64,000 nucleotides of DNA from positions 1-64,000 of the forward strand of contig JADGEQ010000028.1 of the NCBI GenBank assembly GCA_016744295.1, in the 5' to 3' direction. This document shows positions 25,981 to 34,959 of the stretch, piece by piece. The notes beneath the pieces are model-generated. The model was not told the origin of the DNA. It saw only the letters and a program-made list of their open reading frames with translations, and did not search any database. Position 1 is the first letter of the stretch, and each line of letters opens with the position of its first letter. The position numbers and the translations under genes were made by a program. This DNA comes from Desulfobacteraceae bacterium. GTDB taxonomy: Bacteria > Desulfobacterota > Desulfobacteria > Desulfobacterales > Desulfobacteraceae.

Positions 25981-26237
25981 TCCCATAATTCCCGGTCAAT
26001 CTTTCTATCTTCGTCAATTTTGCCTTGAATTTGGTCATATTCATGTTCAGACCAACTCCCAAATAAGTGATCAAGGTCATCATGAATTTTTGTGTAGTTC
26101 TGTTTTTTTTTTAGTCCAAGCTTTTCTTTTATTGTCTCGATAACAAACTGGTTTACACTCTTTGACTCTCGTTGAGCAGCAGTTTTTAGTTTTTCAGCAA
26201 CCTGAGGTTCTAACCCTCTAATGGAAATGGCGTTCAT
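25977..26237 (-). CDS. Ribbon-helix-helix antitoxin (FitA/VapB-like)
   Basis: 86 aa from the ATG at 26237, with GGAGGAT upstream; longer forms starting at 26288 are unlikely. The N-terminus MNAISIRGLEPQVAEKLK then SVNQFVIETIKEKLG is the FitA-type ribbon-helix-helix DNA-binding fold. The acidic C-terminus (HDDLDHLFGSWSEHEYD) is probably the toxin-binding part. It should bind and repress its own promoter as a complex with the PIN toxin, with which it overlaps by four bases. The AT-rich 26238-26300 region is the likely operator. Confidence 0.87.
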   Translation of the reverse strand: MNAISIRGLEPQVAEKLKTAAQRESKSVNQFVIETIKEKLGLKKKQNYTKIHDDLDHLFGSWSEHEYDQIQGKIDEDRKIDRELWE

Positions 26238-26476
26238 GTTATCCTCCCCATATAATGATGTAATTGTATGATATCTTAATGCTATCATTGTATAGCAGCA
26301 TGGTGTTTTGTCAACGGTAAAAAGGGATATAACGAACTGAAATATTTTATCGCCGGTAGGTTACACTTAGTGGCTTCTTTGAAAAGGAAGGAGGGGATTA
26401 TCTGTTGGAAAAAAAGTGTGAATATCTGCTGTGCACCCGGCACTTTGCCAGGATGCACAGCAAAAGTATGAAACTC

Positions 26477-27160
26477 TTAGAAAAGGTATTCCCATACCTT
26501 CCAGCCGGGACCTTGATCCTGGGGAGCCTGGGGAGCCTTCATCAGATGTTCCGGGTTCTGGCGTTTGAGCTTGTTGATATGGGCTTGTTTTTCCTGTTCC
26601 ATTTTTTCAGAGGTCACAGTACTGCGGTTAAAGGCTTTTTTATTGATGGTGGCAGCAATTCGGTCCACCTTGTCGATGAGGTCATCATTGATTTTTGATT
26701 GCTCAAAAAAGGCCATGAAGCGCTTGTTTTTAATGTCATAAACCTGGGCATCAATACTAAAAGATCCGGCAAGGTTTGTGATGCTGCCGGCCACAACATA
26801 ATGGCTGTTTGTTCGGGCAGCGATTTTACCGATCAACTGATCGCCGGTGAAAGAGGGCATTTGGGACAATTGCGCCTTGATATCCCTATTGGGAATGACC
26901 ACTACATGATCCCGCCAGGAGAGGCGGGAATAGAACATTTGAATGATGCCCTTTTGAATATGAGACATATCTTCGGCGGAATTTATGGTAAAGGGCAGCA
27001 CGGCGATGGTTTTGAGATCAGTGGCCTTGGAAGTGCTGGCTGTGGCGGTCAGCGAAAGTACCAGGCTAAGTGCTGCCAGGAAAAATAATGCCGGGGAAAA
27101 ACGATGGAATAGGGGGGTTCTTTTCACGGTATGGGTCCCTTGATGTTTGGGGTTTTTCAA
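26477..27160 (-). CDS. Short exported FlgO-like protein (paralog 3)
   Basis: 227 aa. A signal sequence with hydrophobic core at about 24-43 ends at TASTSKA. The domain that follows (IAVLPFTINSAEDMSHIQ, FYSRLSWRDHVVVI, then NSHYVVAGSITNLAGSFSID) closely parallels the N-terminal domains of the two FG-GAP proteins at 16483 and 18319, but the propeller part is absent. It ends with a basic, Pro-rich tail. It lies six bases downstream of gatB on the same strand, so it is probably translated from the gatB transcript although unrelated in function. Envelope location is likely; role unknown. Confidence 0.78.
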   Translation of the reverse strand: MKNPKHQGTHTVKRTPLFHRFSPALFFLAALSLVLSLTATASTSKATDLKTIAVLPFTINSAEDMSHIQKGIIQMFYSRLSWRDHVVVIPNRDIKAQLSQMPSFTGDQLIGKIAARTNSHYVVAGSITNLAGSFSIDAQVYDIKNKRFMAFFEQSKINDDLIDKVDRIAATINKKAFNRSTVTSEKMEQEKQAHINKLKRQNPEHLMKAPQAPQDQGPGWKVWEYLF

Positions 27161-27166
27161 TTTAGC

Positions 27167-28597
27167 TTAAACCAATTTAGCTTTAATGAGGGGGGTGACA
27201 ATTTTCGGATCTGCCTTGCCCCGGGTTTTTTTCATCACCTGTCCCATGAAAAAACTGAACAATTTTGTTTTTCCTTGGCGATAGGCATCGGCTTCATCGG
27301 GATTATCTTGAATAATCTTGTTGACGATTTCTTCCAGTTCTGACGGGTTCGACACCTGTTCCAGTCCCATTTCCTTTACAATGACCCCGGGTTCTTTCCC
27401 GGATTTGACCATCATTTCAAAAACAGTTTTAGCGGCATTGGCATTGATGCTCCCTTTTTCAAGCAGCTGTAAAAGAGTGGAAAATGCCGTCGCTGTGACC
27501 GGGGACCGGGTGATATCAATTCCCTGTGTGTTGAGAAGGCCCAAAAGGGTTGTCATGGTCCAATTGGCCGCCAGTTTGATGTCGGTCAGCCCTTTTATGG
27601 TTTCTTCAAAATAGTTGGCAAGATCGATGCTGGCGGTCAACAAGGTTGCATCATAGGCTGACAACCCGAACTGTTCAATGAAGCGGGCCTGTTTTTGAGC
27701 CGGCAGTTCCGGCATGGTTTGTTTTACCGATTGAATCCATTGTTCATCCACGATCAAAGGGACAAGATCGGGGTCGGGGAAGTATCTGTAATCATGGGCC
27801 TCCTCCTTGCCCCGCATGGATGTGGTTTTGTTTTTGCTGGGGTCCCAGAGTCTGGTTTCCTGGATGACGGGTTTCCCTTCTTCCAAACAAAAGGTCTGGC
27901 GCTGGATTTCATAGTTGATGGCTTTTTCGACATTTTTAAACGAATTGAGGTTCTTCAGTTCTGCCCGGGTCCCAAATTGCGCCTGGCCCACCGGGCGGAG
28001 GGATATATTGGCATCGCACCGAAAGCTGCCCTCCTCCATGTTACCGTCACATACCTCTATATACTTTAAAATGGCATGGAGTTTTCTCAGGTAGGCACCG
28101 GCTTCCTTGGCAGTGCGGATGTCGGGCTCGCTGACAATTTCAATGAGGGGGATACCGGTGCGGTTTAGATCCACCATGCTCTTGGCCTGGATGGGGTCAT
28201 GGATGAGTTTGCCTGCATCCTCTTCCATGTGGATTCGGGTGATGCCAATGGTTTTTTGGCCTCTTTCCTCTGTTTCGATATCAAGGTGGCCGTGTTCGGC
28301 AATGGGGGCGGCGTACTGGGTTATCTGGTATCCCTTGGGCAGATCCGGATAAAAATAATTTTTCCGGTCAAACCGGCTCTCCTGGGCAATGGTGCAGTCG
28401 GTGGCAAGACCGGCTTTAATGGCAAAGGTTACGGCCTGCTGGTTGAGTACCGGCAGCACCCCTGGCATGCCGGTGCACACAGGACAGGTGTTGGCATTGG
28501 GTAATTTGCCAAATTGGGTGGAGCAGCCGCAGAAAATTTTTGTTTTTGTTTTTAATTGGGCATGGACTTCAAGTCCAATGACAGGTTCAAATGCCAT
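27167..28597 (-). CDS. gatB: Asp/Glu-tRNA amidotransferase subunit B
   Basis: 476 aa, normal length. The GatB N-terminal catalytic domain has EPVIGLEVHAQLKTKTKIFC, zinc-binding Cys (CGCSTQF, CPVC), GMPGVLPVLN and the DRKNYFYPDLPKGYQI region. The C-terminal helical plus YqeY-like tail ends with VMKKTRGKADPKIV. GatB binds Glu-tRNA-Gln and amidates it after phosphorylation with ATP. The gene is separated from gatCA and is followed by the FlgO-like gene. A 172-bp divergent region separates it from the DUF2065-queA operon. Confidence 0.97.
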   Translation of the reverse strand: MAFEPVIGLEVHAQLKTKTKIFCGCSTQFGKLPNANTCPVCTGMPGVLPVLNQQAVTFAIKAGLATDCTIAQESRFDRKNYFYPDLPKGYQITQYAAPIAEHGHLDIETEERGQKTIGITRIHMEEDAGKLIHDPIQAKSMVDLNRTGIPLIEIVSEPDIRTAKEAGAYLRKLHAILKYIEVCDGNMEEGSFRCDANISLRPVGQAQFGTRAELKNLNSFKNVEKAINYEIQRQTFCLEEGKPVIQETRLWDPSKNKTTSMRGKEEAHDYRYFPDPDLVPLIVDEQWIQSVKQTMPELPAQKQARFIEQFGLSAYDATLLTASIDLANYFEETIKGLTDIKLAANWTMTTLLGLLNTQGIDITRSPVTATAFSTLLQLLEKGSINANAAKTVFEMMVKSGKEPGVIVKEMGLEQVSNPSELEEIVNKIIQDNPDEADAYRQGKTKLFSFFMGQVMKKTRGKADPKIVTPLIKAKLV

Positions 28598-28768
28598 AAA
28601 TATGTATATTCCTTTGGTATTATATATAGTTTTCTAATAATAGCCTTCCTTTATAACCTTGATATTTTGAATAATCAATATAATTTTTATTGCAATACCA
28701 GTCCTAAAAATATAAAAGAAGGGTTTATTGAATTTATAACCGCAGGAAATAACAGGGGATAGTATTGG

Positions 28769-28960
28769 ATGAAATTTTTTCTTAGTGTTGTCGGCATGGT
28801 CATGATTGTCGAAGGGTTGCCCTATTTTGCTTTCCCTAGCAAAATGAAGGCCACGGTTCAAATGATCCTCGGCCTGGATGACACCAGCCTTCGACGGTTC
28901 GGCTTCTTCCTGATGATGGCGGGACTTGGGCTGGTTTACCTTGCCATGGGAGCAAATTAA
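28769..28960 (+). CDS. DUF2065 family small membrane protein
   Basis: 63 aa, two hydrophobic segments (FLSVVGMVMIVEGLPYF and FGFFLMMAGLGLVYLA) joined by a short loop with PSKMKATVQMI. It matches the DUF2065 pattern as I know it. Its stop codon overlaps the first base of queA (ATG at 28960), so translation is coupled. The function of the family is unknown; it is an inner-membrane protein by hydropathy. Confidence 0.85.
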   Translation: MKFFLSVVGMVMIVEGLPYFAFPSKMKATVQMILGLDDTSLRRFGFFLMMAGLGLVYLAMGAN

Positions 28961-30024
28961 TGTATCAATTGTCAGACTATGACTATGATTTGCCTGAAAA
29001 GCAAATTGCTCAGATTCCCTGCCGTGACAGAAGCGGGTCAAAATTGCTGCACATTGACCGGAAGAACAACACGCTTGGGCATCATCATTTTTTTGATCTT
29101 GCAGCAATTCTTCAGCCCAATGATTTGCTGGTGGTGAATAATACCCGGGTGATTCCGGCAAGGCTTTTGGGGAAAAAAGTTACCGGCGGCCGGGTGGAGG
29201 TTTTGATCATTGATTTTGCAGGGGGGGTGAATGCCCTTGAAAATACGGGTTTTTTCCAATGCGATTGTCTGATAAAGGCCTCAAAAAATCCAAAGCCAGG
29301 CGCAGTTCTTCATTTGGACGGGGGAATAAAAGCCGAAATAATAGAGGTGAAACAATATATATCCCATGTCCGGTTCTTCGGAGGGGAATCCTTTTTAAAG
29401 GCCTTAAAGCGTTCCGGTCATATTCCTTTGCCGCCCTATATCAGAAGGGAGGGGGATCCGGATCTGACCCGGGAAGACAAGGAAACCTATCAGACGGTAT
29501 ATTCGGCTGCGGAAGGGGCTGTGGCAGCTCCCACGGCAGGGCTTCATTTTACCAACCCCCTGATTGCAGATCTTGGGGCAAGGGGGGTTGAAATTGCAAA
29601 TATCACCCTTCACGTGGGCTATGGCACCTTTGTGCCGGTCCGGGTGGAGGATATCCGGGAGCACCAGATCCACTCTGAATATTATTCTGTATCCCCCGGG
29701 GCCGCCCAAAAAATCAACCGGGCCAAAAAGAATGGCAGGCGGGTGGTGGCCGTTGGGACCACTTCGGTCAGAACCCTGGAGTACCTGTCCGATGCCGGGG
29801 GCTGTGTGGCCCCGGGAACCGGCAGTTGTGACCTGTTTATTTATCCGGGGTATACCTTTAAATGTGTGGATGCCATGGTGACCAATTTTCATCTGCCCAA
29901 ATCCACTCTGCTCATGCTGGTATCGGCATTTTATACCCGGGAAAAAATGATTCAGGCCTATGAAACCGCCATAAACGAGGACTACCGATTTTTCAGCTAT
30001 GGCGATGCCATGTTCATTGAATAG
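28960..30024 (+). CDS. queA: tRNA ribosyltransferase-isomerase QueA
   Basis: 354 aa. It starts MYQLSDYDYDLPEKQIAQIP with the family's characteristic DYxLP and AQxP elements, then NTRVIPARL, AAPTAGLHF and VGYGTFVPVR. QueA transfers the ribosyl part of S-adenosylmethionine to preQ1 in tRNA to form epoxyqueuosine, the penultimate step of queuosine. tgt, the previous step in the pathway, follows 39 bases downstream, so the two form a functional operon. DUF2065 overlaps its start. Confidence 0.97.
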   Translation: MYQLSDYDYDLPEKQIAQIPCRDRSGSKLLHIDRKNNTLGHHHFFDLAAILQPNDLLVVNNTRVIPARLLGKKVTGGRVEVLIIDFAGGVNALENTGFFQCDCLIKASKNPKPGAVLHLDGGIKAEIIEVKQYISHVRFFGGESFLKALKRSGHIPLPPYIRREGDPDLTREDKETYQTVYSAAEGAVAAPTAGLHFTNPLIADLGARGVEIANITLHVGYGTFVPVRVEDIREHQIHSEYYSVSPGAAQKINRAKKNGRRVVAVGTTSVRTLEYLSDAGGCVAPGTGSCDLFIYPGYTFKCVDAMVTNFHLPKSTLLMLVSAFYTREKMIQAYETAINEDYRFFSYGDAMFIE

Positions 30025-30063
30025 GGCAGACAAAAAAACTCAGGAGAATAAAATACACAACTT

Positions 30064-31194
30064 ATGTTAGATTTTAACTTAATTAAAGAATCAACGGAAG
30101 GATCCGGTTCTGCAAGCTCCCGGGCCCGTTTGGGAGAATTGAAAACAGACCATGGATCCATTCAGACCCCTATCTTTATGCCCGTGGGCACCCAGGGGTC
30201 GGTCAAGGGTATTTCCAAAGAAGACCTTGACCATTGCGGAGCCCAGATTATTTTGGGTAATAATTATCATTTGTATTTAAGGCCGGGGCCCGAGGTTATC
30301 GAACACATGGGGGGGCTTCACAAATTTTGCGGCTGGAAAAAACCCATGCTCACCGATTCGGGGGGGTTTCAGTTTTTTTCCCTGGCCAAGCTGGCTAAAT
30401 TTACTGATGAGGGGGTAAAATTCCAGTCTCATATTGACGGGTCCCGGCATTTTTTCTCTCCGGAAAAAGCCATAGAGATGCAGATGATCCTGGGATCGGA
30501 TATCATGATGTGTCTGGACTGGTGCATGGGGCAGCCTGCCACTGAACGTCAGACCATGGAGGCCCTGGTAAAAACCACCAACTGGGCCAAGAGGGGCTAT
30601 GATTTCTGGCAGGCAAAGGGGGGAAAGAACAATCTTTTCGGAATTGTTCAGGGGGGAATGTTCGCCCATTTAAGATCCTTGTCGGCTGAGCAGCTCACCC
30701 AGATTGATTTCCCAGGATTTGCCATTGGCGGGCTGTCTGTGGGGGAACCCACCGAGGTGATGTATGAGATGGCGGATCATACTTTGCCGCTTTTGCCAAG
30801 GGAGAAGCCCCGGTATATCATGGGGGTTGGCACCCCTGAAAACTTGGTGGAGCTTGTGGATATGGGCTGTGACATGTTTGATTGTGTGATGCCCTCCCGC
30901 AACGCCAGAAACGGCCAGTTGTTCACATCCGCGGGAACCATTAACATCTACAATGCAAAATTTGCAATGGACAAGGCCCCCATTGATGAGACTTGTCAAT
31001 GCTACACCTGTCAAAATTATTCAAGGGGTTATCTTCGTCATTTGTACAAGTCCAGGGAGCTTCTGGCCTATAGGCTGAACACCATCCACAACCTTTATTA
31101 TTACCTTGACCTTATGGCGCAAATACGCCATGCCATAAAGGAGGATCAATTTTTGGATTTTAAACGGGATTTTTATGCTAAAAGGAGAAATTGA
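30064..31194 (+). CDS. tgt: tRNA-guanine transglycosylase
   Basis: 376 aa. Signature elements include TPIFMPVGTQGSVKG, the catalytic-site segment TDSGGFQFFS, FDCVMPSRNARNG with the nucleophilic Asp region, and a zinc site CQCYTCQNYSRGYLRHL. Tgt exchanges guanine 34 in tRNA-Asp, -Asn, -His and -Tyr for preQ1. It is downstream of queA and its stop overlaps the region in which hypA begins, so the queA-tgt-hypA-hypB genes are probably on one transcript. Length is normal. Confidence 0.97.
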   Translation: MLDFNLIKESTEGSGSASSRARLGELKTDHGSIQTPIFMPVGTQGSVKGISKEDLDHCGAQIILGNNYHLYLRPGPEVIEHMGGLHKFCGWKKPMLTDSGGFQFFSLAKLAKFTDEGVKFQSHIDGSRHFFSPEKAIEMQMILGSDIMMCLDWCMGQPATERQTMEALVKTTNWAKRGYDFWQAKGGKNNLFGIVQGGMFAHLRSLSAEQLTQIDFPGFAIGGLSVGEPTEVMYEMADHTLPLLPREKPRYIMGVGTPENLVELVDMGCDMFDCVMPSRNARNGQLFTSAGTINIYNAKFAMDKAPIDETCQCYTCQNYSRGYLRHLYKSRELLAYRLNTIHNLYYYLDLMAQIRHAIKEDQFLDFKRDFYAKRRN

Positions 31195-31196
31195 TC

Positions 31197-31547
31197 ATGC
31201 ATGAAATGGGCATTGCCGAACAATTGGTTAAAATTGCAATGGATGCAATCCCCGCGGATATTAAAGATCCCCGGGTAAAGATTCTGAACTTGAGAATCGG
31301 AAAGCTTGCCTCTGTGGTGGAGCACAGCCTGACCTTTTGTTTTGAGATCATTACCAAGGATACGCCCCTGGAAAATGTTCAGCTGTTGATCGAGTCGGTA
31401 CCGGTAAAGATTCACTGCAACTCCTGCCACCAGGAATGGGAGGTGGATACCCCCATGTTTAAATGTCCCGATTGTGAGGAGGGGGAGGTTGCGATGATTT
31501 CCGGAAGGGAGATAGAGATCACCTCCATGGAGCTGGTCGATGAGTGA
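31197..31547 (+). CDS. hypA: Hydrogenase nickel incorporation protein HypA
   Basis: 116 aa from the ATG at 31197 with AAGGAG upstream, because family members start MHEMGIA and His2 binds nickel. A zinc-ribbon with CNSCHQEW and CPDC follows. HypA delivers nickel to [NiFe]-hydrogenase together with HypB. The gene is followed by hypB with 25 bp between. Presence of HypAB implies a [NiFe]-hydrogenase somewhere in the genome. Confidence 0.95.
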   Translation: MHEMGIAEQLVKIAMDAIPADIKDPRVKILNLRIGKLASVVEHSLTFCFEIITKDTPLENVQLLIESVPVKIHCNSCHQEWEVDTPMFKCPDCEEGEVAMISGREIEITSMELVDE

Positions 31548-31572
31548 CTATTTTTAAATAAAGGAAAGAGGT

Positions 31573-32238
31573 ATGGAAATAAATATTCAAAAACGGATAC
31601 TTGAAAAAAATGAAACAGATGCTGACCAGAACAGGGCTTTTTTCAGGGAAAAAAATGTTTTTGTTCTGAATCTGATGTCATCCCCGGGTTCCGGCAAGAC
31701 CGAAACCCTGTGTAAAACCCTGGGCCGTTTGATGCCGGAAATCAGGGTGGGGGTTATTGTGGGGGATGTCTGCACCACAAACGATGCAGACAGGCTTTCG
31801 GTCACCAAAGCCAAGGTCACCCAGATCAATACCGATCAGTTCGGGGGGGACTGCCATCTGGCAGCCCACATGATTGATGCCTCTGCCAGGCAACTGGGGT
31901 GCGATGATCTGGACCTGCTCATTGTGGAAAATATCGGTAATCTTGTCTGCCCTGCGGAATTTGATATTGGCGAGGATGCAAGGGCTGTTGTCTTGAGTGT
32001 TACCGAAGGAGAAGACAAACCCTTGAAATATCCCCTCATGTTCCAGGTGGCGGATATTGCGATTCTGAACAAGGTGGATCTTCTGCCCTACCTTGATTTT
32101 GATGCACCCCTGGCCGTGGACAATATGAAAAAGGTTCATCCGGGCATGCCGGTGTTTGAAATTTCTGCCAAAAGTCAGGAGGGCTTTGAACCCTGGCTTG
32201 AATGGCTGAGAAAGAAGGTAAAAGAAAAAACGCGATAA
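31573..32238 (+). CDS. hypB: Hydrogenase nickel incorporation GTPase HypB
   Basis: 221 aa with a GAAAGAGG ribosome site. It has the P-loop NLMSSPGSGKTETL, VGDVCTTNDADR, a metal-binding GGDCHL motif, and NKVDLLPY for guanine recognition. There is no histidine-rich N-terminus for nickel storage and no N-terminal CxxCGC motif. HypB hydrolyses GTP during nickel transfer to hydrogenase large subunit. It pairs with hypA upstream and is followed by a MEMO-family gene. Confidence 0.96.
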   Translation: MEINIQKRILEKNETDADQNRAFFREKNVFVLNLMSSPGSGKTETLCKTLGRLMPEIRVGVIVGDVCTTNDADRLSVTKAKVTQINTDQFGGDCHLAAHMIDASARQLGCDDLDLLIVENIGNLVCPAEFDIGEDARAVVLSVTEGEDKPLKYPLMFQVADIAILNKVDLLPYLDFDAPLAVDNMKKVHPGMPVFEISAKSQEGFEPWLEWLRKKVKEKTR

Positions 32239-32264
32239 ATTTTCCAGGAAAAAGGGAGGGAATC

Positions 32265-33146
32265 ATGGAGATAAAGCAGACAGCCTTTGCCGGCAGTTGG
32301 TATCCCGGCACAGCAGGGGCGTGTGAAACCGCTATCCTGAAGTATTTAACCGAAGGCCAGGGCAGGTTAACGGGTGATTTTGCCGGGGGGATTGTTCCCC
32401 ATGCAGGCTGGCATTTCTCAGGTAGTATTGCCTGCCGGGTGATTGCCTCTCTTTTGCCCGGTGATACGATTGCTACGGCGGATAATATTGCTGCCGACGC
32501 CGTTGACACTATCCTTTTGTTCGGAGCCCATATGCACAGGCAGTCGGAACCCTTTATCATGACCCAGGGCTTGATAGAAACCCCCTTTGGAAATATTGAG
32601 GTAGACGGTGAATTGGTGGATAAAATCTGTGCAGGTATCAGTATCCGGAAACGATCTCCTAAAAAGTTTCCCGATGAAAATACCCTGGAATTGCAATATC
32701 CCTTTATCAAGTATTTTTTTCCCAGGGCCAAAATTGTGGTCTGCGGGGTGGCGCCCTCTACCTTTGCCGGTATTATCGGAAGCATGGCCGTGGATGAAGC
32801 AGCAAAGCTGGGCCGCCATGTCCGGGTAATCGGCTCCACTGACATGACCCATTACGGACCGGATTTCGGGTTTACGCCGGCGGGTGTTGGGAAAAAGGCA
32901 GTTGAATGGGTGGCAGAGAATGACCAAAGCGCGATTGCCGTGATGAAGGAGATGGATACAGCCGGGGTCATTGCCCAGCAGGATCACAGAAACATGTGCT
33001 GCCCCGGCGCCGTCGTCGCAACCCTGGCTGCCTGCAAAAAAAAGGGCGCAGTCAAGGGGATTGAGCTTGACTACGCCACCAGTTTTGAACGTTCCGGACA
33101 GGAAAGTTTTGTCGGATATGCAGGGCTTGTTTATGCCATCTCCTGA
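32265..33146 (+). CDS. MEMO-family protein (AmmeMemoRadiSam system protein B)
   Basis: 293 aa from the ATG at 32265, with GGGAGGG upstream. The MEMO1 fold is suggested by TAFAGSWYPG near the start, VPHAGWHFSGSIA, LFGAHMH and STDMTHYGPDFGF, which supply the His/Asp-rich pocket resembling class III dioxygenases. In bacteria it often accompanies an AMMECR1 protein and a radical SAM enzyme; neither gene is next to it here. Its role in bacteria is unsettled. Its 3' end overlaps that of gltX by 16 bases in a convergent arrangement. Confidence 0.88.
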   Translation: MEIKQTAFAGSWYPGTAGACETAILKYLTEGQGRLTGDFAGGIVPHAGWHFSGSIACRVIASLLPGDTIATADNIAADAVDTILLFGAHMHRQSEPFIMTQGLIETPFGNIEVDGELVDKICAGISIRKRSPKKFPDENTLELQYPFIKYFFPRAKIVVCGVAPSTFAGIIGSMAVDEAAKLGRHVRVIGSTDMTHYGPDFGFTPAGVGKKAVEWVAENDQSAIAVMKEMDTAGVIAQQDHRNMCCPGAVVATLAACKKKGAVKGIELDYATSFERSGQESFVGYAGLVYAIS

Positions 33147-34534
33147 ATAAAGGCCGCAGCTTTTCTGATTCGCAAAATTGTTTTGTCCCGGCCCAGGGCC
33201 AGCAGCATCTCAAATATGCCGGGGCTCACGGTGGTGCCGGTGATGGCCACCCTCAGGGGCTGGGCAATTTTGCCAAATCCAAGCCCGGTATCTTCCATGA
33301 TCTGCTTGAATATATTTTCAAGATTTTCCTGGGTGTAGTCTGTCAGCTTTTCAATGGCATCTGCTGTCTGGGTGAGCATTCCCATTGTGTCGGGTTTGAG
33401 AAATTTTTTGGCTGCTTTTTCATCAAAGACAATTGTGTCCTTATAATAAAAAACCGCTGCCTGGGCCATTTCAACCAGGGTTTTGCTTCTGGGCTGAAGG
33501 GTTTCAATCACCCCCTGGGTAAAGGGGTCATTTTGGGCTTCAATGCCAAGGGCATCCAAATGGAATAAAAGGTGCTCGCCTAATTCCTTGGGGGATTTGG
33601 CCTGGATATGCTTTGCGTTTAATGCAAGAAGCTTGTCTAGGTCAAACATGGAGGCGGACCGGCCCAGATGCGTGAGATCAAATTTTTCAATAAGATCATT
33701 TCGTTCAAAAAACTCCTGATCCCCGTGGGACCACCCCAACCGGACCAAATAATTAATCATGGCATCGGCCAGAAATCCCATTTTCTGATATTCACCCACG
33801 GACATGGCGCCGTGGCGTTTGCTCAGCCGGGATTTGTCCGCCCCGAGCACCATGGGAACATGGCCGAATTGGGGTAAATCCGCCCCAAGGGCTTTGTAAA
33901 TCAATATCTGTTTCGGGGTGTTGACCAGGTGATCATCCCCCCGGATAATGGTGTTGATATTCATGGTCAAATCATCCACTACCACGGCCAGGTTGTACAT
34001 GGCCACCCCATTGCTTCTCTGGATGATGAAGTCGTCAATCTCGGTATTCTGAAATGCCGTGCTGCCCTTGACAACATCTTCGACAACGGTGACGCCTGTG
34101 TCGGGAGTTTTCAGCCGTACCACGGTATTGTCTGCCCTGGGAAGGTTGCGGTTGCGGCAGCATCCGTTATACTGGGGGTTTTTACCATTTGCACGGGCTT
34201 CTTCCCGCATGGCAGTGACCTCGTCGGGGGTGCAGGAGCAATGGTAGGCATGGCCCGAAGCCACCAGTCGTTCAATGTGTTCTGTGTAGATATCATATCG
34301 CTGGGTTTGGAAGTAGGGTCCTTCATCCCAGTCAATCCCGAGCCATTCAAGGGATTCCAAAATGGCGGTAACCGATTCTTCTGTGGACCTTGCTTCATCC
34401 GTGTCTTCAATTCTTAAAACAAATTTCCCCTTGGTTTTTCTGGCATAAAGCCAGTTGAACAGGGCTGTCCTGGCACCGCCGATGTGAAGGTAACCGCTGG
34501 GGGAGGGGGGGAACCGCGTTATGACTGTATCCAT
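33131..34534 (-). CDS. gltX: Glutamyl-tRNA synthetase
   Basis: 467 aa. The class I HIGH motif is in PSGYLHIGGARTALFNW and the KMSKS motif is SRLSKRHG. A Cys-rich zinc segment (CSCTPDEV and CCRN) lies at about 100-130. The C-terminal anticodon-binding part is all-helical. With GatCAB in the genome and no glnS seen here, it is probably non-discriminating for tRNA-Gln, but that is inference. The 3' end overlaps the MEMO gene and the divergent region to rpmF is 213 bp. Confidence 0.96.
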   Translation of the reverse strand: MDTVITRFPPSPSGYLHIGGARTALFNWLYARKTKGKFVLRIEDTDEARSTEESVTAILESLEWLGIDWDEGPYFQTQRYDIYTEHIERLVASGHAYHCSCTPDEVTAMREEARANGKNPQYNGCCRNRNLPRADNTVVRLKTPDTGVTVVEDVVKGSTAFQNTEIDDFIIQRSNGVAMYNLAVVVDDLTMNINTIIRGDDHLVNTPKQILIYKALGADLPQFGHVPMVLGADKSRLSKRHGAMSVGEYQKMGFLADAMINYLVRLGWSHGDQEFFERNDLIEKFDLTHLGRSASMFDLDKLLALNAKHIQAKSPKELGEHLLFHLDALGIEAQNDPFTQGVIETLQPRSKTLVEMAQAAVFYYKDTIVFDEKAAKKFLKPDTMGMLTQTADAIEKLTDYTQENLENIFKQIMEDTGLGFGKIAQPLRVAITGTTVSPGIFEMLLALGRDKTILRIRKAAAFIQEMA

Positions 34535-34747
34535 ATATTCTCCAAAATTGATAAAAAATTCATCAGTAAATTCGCGCCCTTAAGTATCACAAAAATTACC
34601 ATTGAGCAATAGAAAGGTGGGCCATGTTCTTTATTACCTTGACAGTTTTTTGAAATTGGGGTAGGTATGTTTGTTTTATGTGTTTAGTGGACTATGACAG
34701 TTGTTAAAGTGAAATAACAAGTAAAATAATATAGTTAGGAGAATCCA

Positions 34748-34933
34748 ATGGCAGTACCAAAACAAAAAAATTCCAAGGCAAGAGGCAGGAAAAGACGTAC
34801 ACACTACAAACTCAGCGCTCCGACAATAGCAGTTTGTCCGGAATGCCAGGAGCCCAAACTTCCCCACACAGCCTGTGGCGAATGCGGTGCCTACAAGGGA
34901 CGGAACATCAAAGTCAAAGCAGACGAAGAATAA
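34748..34933 (+). CDS. rpmF: Ribosomal protein L32
   Basis: 61 aa, starting MAVPKQKNSKARGRKRR. It has a zinc ribbon: CPECQEPKLPHTACGECG, which keeps all four cysteines. L32 is a small protein of the large ribosomal subunit. It is followed 26 bases later by acpP, without the plsX and fab genes that stand there in many other bacteria. The AGGAG before the start supports the translation. Confidence 0.96.
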   Translation: MAVPKQKNSKARGRKRRTHYKLSAPTIAVCPECQEPKLPHTACGECGAYKGRNIKVKADEE

Positions 34934-34959
34934 AAAATAGCCAAAAAGGAGTCTGTGTT

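Noticed and set aside
25594..26237. Toxin-antitoxin pair as part of a larger mobile island
   Set aside because: No integrase, repeats or tRNA boundary lie near it; it looks like a single inserted pair.
28634..29161. Open frame of 175 codons on the minus strand over the DUF2065-queA start
   Set aside because: It overlaps two well-supported plus-strand genes and has no familiar sequence or ribosome site.
32265..33146. Complete AMMECR1/MEMO/radical-SAM cluster
   Set aside because: Only the MEMO-family gene is present; neighbours are hypB and gltX.
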